Of a stretch of 64,000 nt of DNA, positions 60,740 through 64,000 are shown piece after piece. The notes under the pieces were generated by a model that searched no databases, had not been told where the DNA came from, and saw only the letters and a program-made list of their open reading frames with translations. Origin of the DNA: Candidatus Poribacteria bacterium (GTDB taxonomy: Bacteria > Poribacteria > WGA-4E > PCPOR2b); assembly GCA_028819845.1 (NCBI GenBank), contig JAPPKS010000027.1, positions 458,376 through 522,375 of the forward strand. The letters run 5' to 3'. The translations under genes were made by a program, and so were the position numbers. The first letter of the stretch is position 1; each line of letters opens with the position of its first letter.

Positions 60740-61642
60740 ATGGAAGAATTGGGACAATTGCCTATCGCAATTATCGCCGTAGTAATACTGTTTTTTTTAT
60801 TCATCTTTTTTTACTTTGTGCCTGTTGGACTTTGGATCGCCGCGCGGGCGGCGGGTGTGCGAATTCGCATCGTCAGCGATCTGGTGGGGATGCGGTTGCG
60901 CCGCGTGAACCCCAATGTTATTGTCAACGGTCAAGTTAGCGCGACAAAAGCAGGATTGACAGTCGTTACCCCTGATTTGGAGGCGCACTATCTCGCGGGC
61001 GGAAACGTTTTGCGAGTGGTTAATGCATTAATTGCCGCAGATAAAGCAAAGATCGACCTTAATTTTCAACGCGCTGCAGCCATAGATTTAGCCGGGCGCG
61101 ATGTGCTTGATGCTGTGCAGGTGAGTGTAAATCCGCGCGTCATCACAACGACTAGGATCAGTGCGGTTGCTCTCGACGGAGTTGAACTCATTGCAACCGT
61201 TCGCATCACCGTCAGGGCAAACATTAACCGCCTCGTTGGCGGCGCGGGTGAAGAGACAATTCTCGCGCGCGTCGGTGAGGGCATTATCAGCGCAATCGGC
61301 GCATCAGAAACCTACGAAGATGTCCTCGAAAACCCCGATATTATTTCCAAAACCGTACTCGACCGCGGGCTAGACGCGGGCACCGCATATGAAATTCTTT
61401 CTATTGATATCGCCGATGTAAACGTTGGAAAAAATATTGGTGCGGAACTGCAGGCAGAGCAGGCTGAAGCTGATCTTGTCGTTGCCCAAGCGAAAGCCGA
61501 GGAGCGCCGTGCTATGGCGGTCGCGCGTAAGCAAGAGATGACCGCGAATGTCCAAGATAGGCGTGCAAGAGTCGTAGAAGCCGAAGCGTCTGTTCCTCGC
61601 GCTGTCGCCGCAGCATTCAGAGAAGGAAACTTAACATCGTAA
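60740..61642 (+). CDS. floA: Flotillin-like protein FloA, first paralog
   Basis: This 300-residue SPFH-domain protein has an N-terminal membrane hairpin ('[20 protein letters not shown]', then '[13 protein letters not shown]'). The conserved FloA core follows ('[20 protein letters not shown]', '[20 protein letters not shown]', '[20 protein letters not shown]') and then a charged, Ala/Glu-rich coiled coil. It ends at '[10 protein letters not shown]' and lacks the C-terminal 'MDYYNLRNI' block present in the second copy, so it is a shortened paralog. FloA proteins organise bacterial membrane microdomains. The ATG at 60740 follows 'aaggagatttgac'. Confidence 0.93.
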   Translation: MEELGQLPIAIIAVVILFFLFIFFYFVPVGLWIAARAAGVRIRIVSDLVGMRLRRVNPNVIVNGQVSATKAGLTVVTPDLEAHYLAGGNVLRVVNALIAADKAKIDLNFQRAAAIDLAGRDVLDAVQVSVNPRVITTTRISAVALDGVELIATVRITVRANINRLVGGAGEETILARVGEGIISAIGASETYEDVLENPDIISKTVLDRGLDAGTAYEILSIDIADVNVGKNIGAELQAEQAEADLVVAQAKAEERRAMAVARKQEMTANVQDRRARVVEAEASVPRAVAAAFREGNLTS

Positions 61643-61662
61643 ATCTATAGGAGACTTTACAA

Positions 61663-62688
61663 ATGCTGACCTTGCCAATTATCCTTCTAGCTGTTATTGT
61701 AGTCATAGGTTTCATTTTTCTGATTTCCTTCATCCCTGTCCGTTTATGGATTACTGCCATCGCCGCAAACGTCCGCGTTGGAATCTTTTCGTTAATCGCT
61801 ATGCGGTTGCGTCGCGTGCCGCCAAAAGGCATAATTGACCCGCAAATAAATGCGACGAAAGCCGGACTAAACCTCTCGCTCGATAATCTCGAAGCACATT
61901 ACCTCGCAGGCGGGAACGTCGCAAGCGTGGTTGCCGCACTCATCGCCGCGGATAAAGCTAACATCACCCTTGGCTTTGCGCGGGCAGCCGCTATCGACCT
62001 TGCTGGACGGGATGTGCTGCAAGCCGTGCAGGTAAGCGTCACACCGGAGATCATTGATATCCCTGCAAAAGGAGACGATAGGCTTGGCATCACCGCGGTT
62101 GCGCGTGATGGTATTCAACTCGTTGTCAAGGCGAGGGTGACGGTCAGAGCAAATATCGATCGGCTTGTTGGTGGTGCGGGGGAAGAGACAATTATTGCCA
62201 GAGTCGGTGAGGGCATCATCACGACAATCGGATCGGCGACCAGCCATAAGCAGGTCTTGGAAAACCCCGTACGAATTTCAGAAACAGTCCTTGAAAAAGG
62301 GTTATCAGCCGGTACCGCTTTCGAGATTTTGTCCATCGACATCGCGGACATAAATGTCGGCGAAAATGTCGGGGCGAAATTGCAGACGGACCAAGCACAG
62401 GCGGAATTAAAGATTGCTCGCGCTAAAGCCGAAGAGCGGCGTGCCAGAGCGCAGGCGGAAGAGGAAGAAAATAAAGCTCTCGTCGAAGAGATGACAGTCG
62501 GACTCATTGAGGCTGAAGCCGAAGTGCCTCGTGGTATTGCGGACGCATTCACGTCTAGCAGGATGAATGTTATGGATTACTACAATCTCCGAAACATCAT
62601 TGCGGATACGGAGATGCGCCAATCCATCGCGGTTCCTGGCGGTGAACGTGACACGACGCGGTCATCCCATTCGCTCGGAGTTTCGTAA
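61663..62688 (+). CDS. floA: Flotillin-like protein FloA, second paralog
   Basis: This 341-residue SPFH protein has a membrane hairpin ('[20 protein letters not shown]') and the FloA core ('[20 protein letters not shown]', '[20 protein letters not shown]', '[20 protein letters not shown]'). A coiled coil follows, with the full C-terminal block '[20 protein letters not shown]'. It follows its paralog by 20 bases behind 'ataggagacttt', so the two are co-transcribed and may form mixed oligomers. It is closer to full-length Bacillus FloA than the first copy. Confidence 0.93.
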   Translation: MLTLPIILLAVIVVIGFIFLISFIPVRLWITAIAANVRVGIFSLIAMRLRRVPPKGIIDPQINATKAGLNLSLDNLEAHYLAGGNVASVVAALIAADKANITLGFARAAAIDLAGRDVLQAVQVSVTPEIIDIPAKGDDRLGITAVARDGIQLVVKARVTVRANIDRLVGGAGEETIIARVGEGIITTIGSATSHKQVLENPVRISETVLEKGLSAGTAFEILSIDIADINVGENVGAKLQTDQAQAELKIARAKAEERRARAQAEEEENKALVEEMTVGLIEAEAEVPRGIADAFTSSRMNVMDYYNLRNIIADTEMRQSIAVPGGERDTTRSSHSLGVS

Positions 62689-62942
62689 AGACCGAGGCAT
62701 GTTGACTCATTGGTGCGCCGCGTCAACCGGACGATTGTGGATCTCGCCAAAACCCCACGTTGGTCGAATTGTCGATTCTATCGGAACAACCGAGAGGGTT
62801 ACCCTTATAACGGCTGCTTGAATGTAGTGGCAGTTACTGTGCCTGCCCAAATCCTTTTGCAATTTTACGTCAGATTACATTCTCCCTCTTGCCTAGGGGG
62901 AGATAGACGGGTCGGGTACTTTCCGCCCGCGCTAATTCTGAC

Positions 62943-63004
62943 GCATTACTCATTACGCATTACGCATTACGCTTTACGCTTTACGTATTACGCATTACTC
63001 ATTA
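62943..63004. repeat. 7-base tandem repeat (CATTACG units)
   Basis: About nine imperfect copies of a seven-base unit (cattacg/ctttacg/cattact) lie directly upstream of the small gene at 63021. This is a simple repeat that could vary in copy number; a promoter-spacing effect is possible but unproven. The 62689-62942 stretch holds no gene, only a short 'ctccctcttgcctaggggga' fragment resembling a MITE end. Confidence 0.7.
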
Positions 63005-63020
63005 GAAAAGGAAAACGTCA

Positions 63021-63446
63021 ATGGAAGAATTGATCCAATTCATTCCGGTGGTCATATTCATCGTGATAGCCCTGGTGAGTGCGGCGCGAAGGCAAAATCG
63101 GCAACGGTCAGACCCGGACCTCTCGCTTGAGGAAGAAGAAGATGGCGTTTTTCTGCCGCCTTGGGGTAACCTCGATCCCATGGAGGAAGAAGTTCAACCC
63201 GCACCGCCTGTGATGCAGTCCGAAGAACCGCCGCCCAAGCCGCAGGAAACACCATCCCACGATGTGGTTGCTCCGGACGAGTCTGAAATCCGTCCGAGCG
63301 ACGTGGACAGCGCTGCCGGCGCGCGGGTGCCGCAAGTAGACACAATCGCCGGAATTTCCCTGTCGTCACAGACCGTGCGACAAGGCATAATCCTGTCCGA
63401 GATCCTCGGACGTCCCAAATCGCTCCGCCGCCCCCCACCCCAGTAA
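63021..63446 (+). CDS. Small membrane-anchored, proline/acid-rich protein
   Basis: This 141-residue protein has one N-terminal membrane helix ('LIQFIPVVIFIVIALVSAAR'), a long disordered region rich in Glu and Pro (35-100), and a short conserved ending 'TVRQGIILSEILGRPKSLRR'. The ending (Q-G-I-I-L-S-E-I-L-G-x-P) resembles the C-terminus of small uncharacterised proteins in many bacteria. It begins behind 'gaaaaggaaaacgtca' and follows the FloA genes by 332 bases including the 7-base repeat, so it may have its own promoter. No function known. Confidence 0.7.
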   Translation: MEELIQFIPVVIFIVIALVSAARRQNRQRSDPDLSLEEEEDGVFLPPWGNLDPMEEEVQPAPPVMQSEEPPPKPQETPSHDVVAPDESEIRPSDVDSAAGARVPQVDTIAGISLSSQTVRQGIILSEILGRPKSLRRPPPQ

Positions 63447-63465
63447 CCCCTACCCCCTATTGTAT

Positions 63466-64000
63466 TCTGTAGCAGCGCTCTCCGAATCGTGACATGTTTG
63501 TAATCGCATTGCGACGTATCGGGAATCGGCATTCCCTCCTACCGGGCGGCATTTTATTCTGTAGGAGCGATCTCCGAATCGCGACTTGTTGTGAATCGCC
63601 TAGCGTCTTGTCGGGTATTGGTATTCCCTTCTACGGTTGTGGCATTATATTCTGTAGGAGCGATCTCCGAATCGCGACCCGTTGTGAATCGCCTAGCGTC
63701 CTGTCGGGCATCGGAATTCCCTCCTACGGTTGCGTCGTTATATTCTGTAGGAGCGATCTCCAAATCGCGACCTGTTGTGAATCGCCTAGCGTCCTGTGGG
63801 GCATTGGCATTCCCTTCTACGTGTACGGCATTATGTTCTGTAGGAGCGATCTCCGAATCGCGGCCTGTTGGTCATCGCCTAGCGTCCTGTCGGGCATCGG
63901 AATTCCCTCGTACAAGTCGGCATTTTGTCCTGTAGGAGCGATCTCCGAATCGCGACGTGTTGTGAATCGCCTAGCGTCCTGTGGGGCATTGGCATTCCCT
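63466..64000. repeat. 92-93 bp tandem repeat array, continues beyond window
   Basis: Units start with GTAGGAGCGATCTCCGAATC at 63561, 63654, 63747, 63840 and 63932, with a more diverged first unit at 63469, giving a regular 92-93 base period and almost six copies up to the window end. Each unit contains short inverted pieces (GTAGGAG with CTCCTAC; GCGAT with ATCGC) and a variable stretch of about 15-20 bases before each GTAGG. Both strands have frames open through several units, but these are repeat artefacts. The repeats are too long and adjacent to be a CRISPR array. Confidence 0.85.

Noticed and set aside
63554..63935. Overlapping open frames on both strands in the terminal repeats
   Set aside because: They consist of translated tandem repeat units with no start context and exist in several frames at once.
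63466..64000. CRISPR array
   Set aside because: The period is 92-93 bases with long conserved units and no 25-40 base repeat/spacer alternation, and no cas genes are present.

Overview
The window looks like a chromosomal piece of an uncultured bacterium, most probably a member of Candidatus Poribacteria or a close relative. That placement is inferred from gene content: several phytanoyl-CoA dioxygenase (PhyH) paralogs, LamG proteins, TolB/PD40 beta-propellers, FG-GAP/ASPIC and PQQ-propeller proteins, NfeD/flotillin genes and many small intergenic hairpin repeats, at moderate GC. No rRNA, tRNA or CRISPR array was seen.

Region 1 (1-4.4 kb) is an archaeal-type ether-lipid gene set inside a bacterial context: the 3' end of a probable UbiA-type prenyltransferase, a complete (di)geranylgeranylglyceryl-phosphate-synthase-like UbiA protein, an RNA methyltransferase, a 2[4Fe-4S] ferredoxin, a geranylgeranyl reductase, and a geranylgeranylglyceryl phosphate synthase. 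The reductase is continuous except for one in-frame UGA exactly where the family has its conserved Cys. A hairpin that fits a bacterial SECIS follows, so it is a candidate selenoprotein. Region 2 (4.5-9.6 kb) is a classic hrcA-grpE-dnaK-dnaJ heat-shock operon with a perfect CIRCE operator. Region 3 (9.6-20.3 kb, minus strand) holds a flavin disulfide reductase, a nitroreductase, four exported TolB-like beta-propellers and an NTF2-like lipoprotein.

Region 4 (20.3-25.9 kb) holds a MITE-like element, a ribbon-helix-helix protein, a tyrosine recombinase with a loxP-like 15-8-15 site beside it, a zinc-ribbon protein, a PhyH gene and two SHOCT membrane proteins, one of them frameshifted in a C7 tract. 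Region 5 (25.9-36.9 kb) is a defence or stress island: a Clp-fold SDH-type protease, an XRE-ImmA/IrrE plus DUF4411 toxin-antitoxin-like pair, and a type III-like restriction-modification system. A HicB-like gene and a membrane coiled-coil gene lie between its Mod and Res genes. A second MITE copy follows.

Region 6 (37.3-52.7 kb) is a recently shuffled array of PhyH and LamG genes, with a PQQ propeller, a TPR/FG-GAP pair and a GH32 glycosidase. Relic gene ends and duplicated flanks show active duplication. Region 7 (53-63.4 kb) carries deoC, a SAL1/CysQ-like phosphatase, an RND efflux pump and an NfeD-NfeD-FloA-FloA membrane-microdomain cluster. The window ends in a 92-93 bp tandem repeat array.

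The most unusual protein-level signal is a short C-terminal tail, roughly V-x-P-x-x-K-L-x-T-x-W-G-x-[MIL]-K. It is shared by nine exported or lipid-anchored proteins of three unrelated folds (beta-propeller, NTF2-like, LamG) and behaves like a sorting or anchoring signal. I do not recognise it as a named one.
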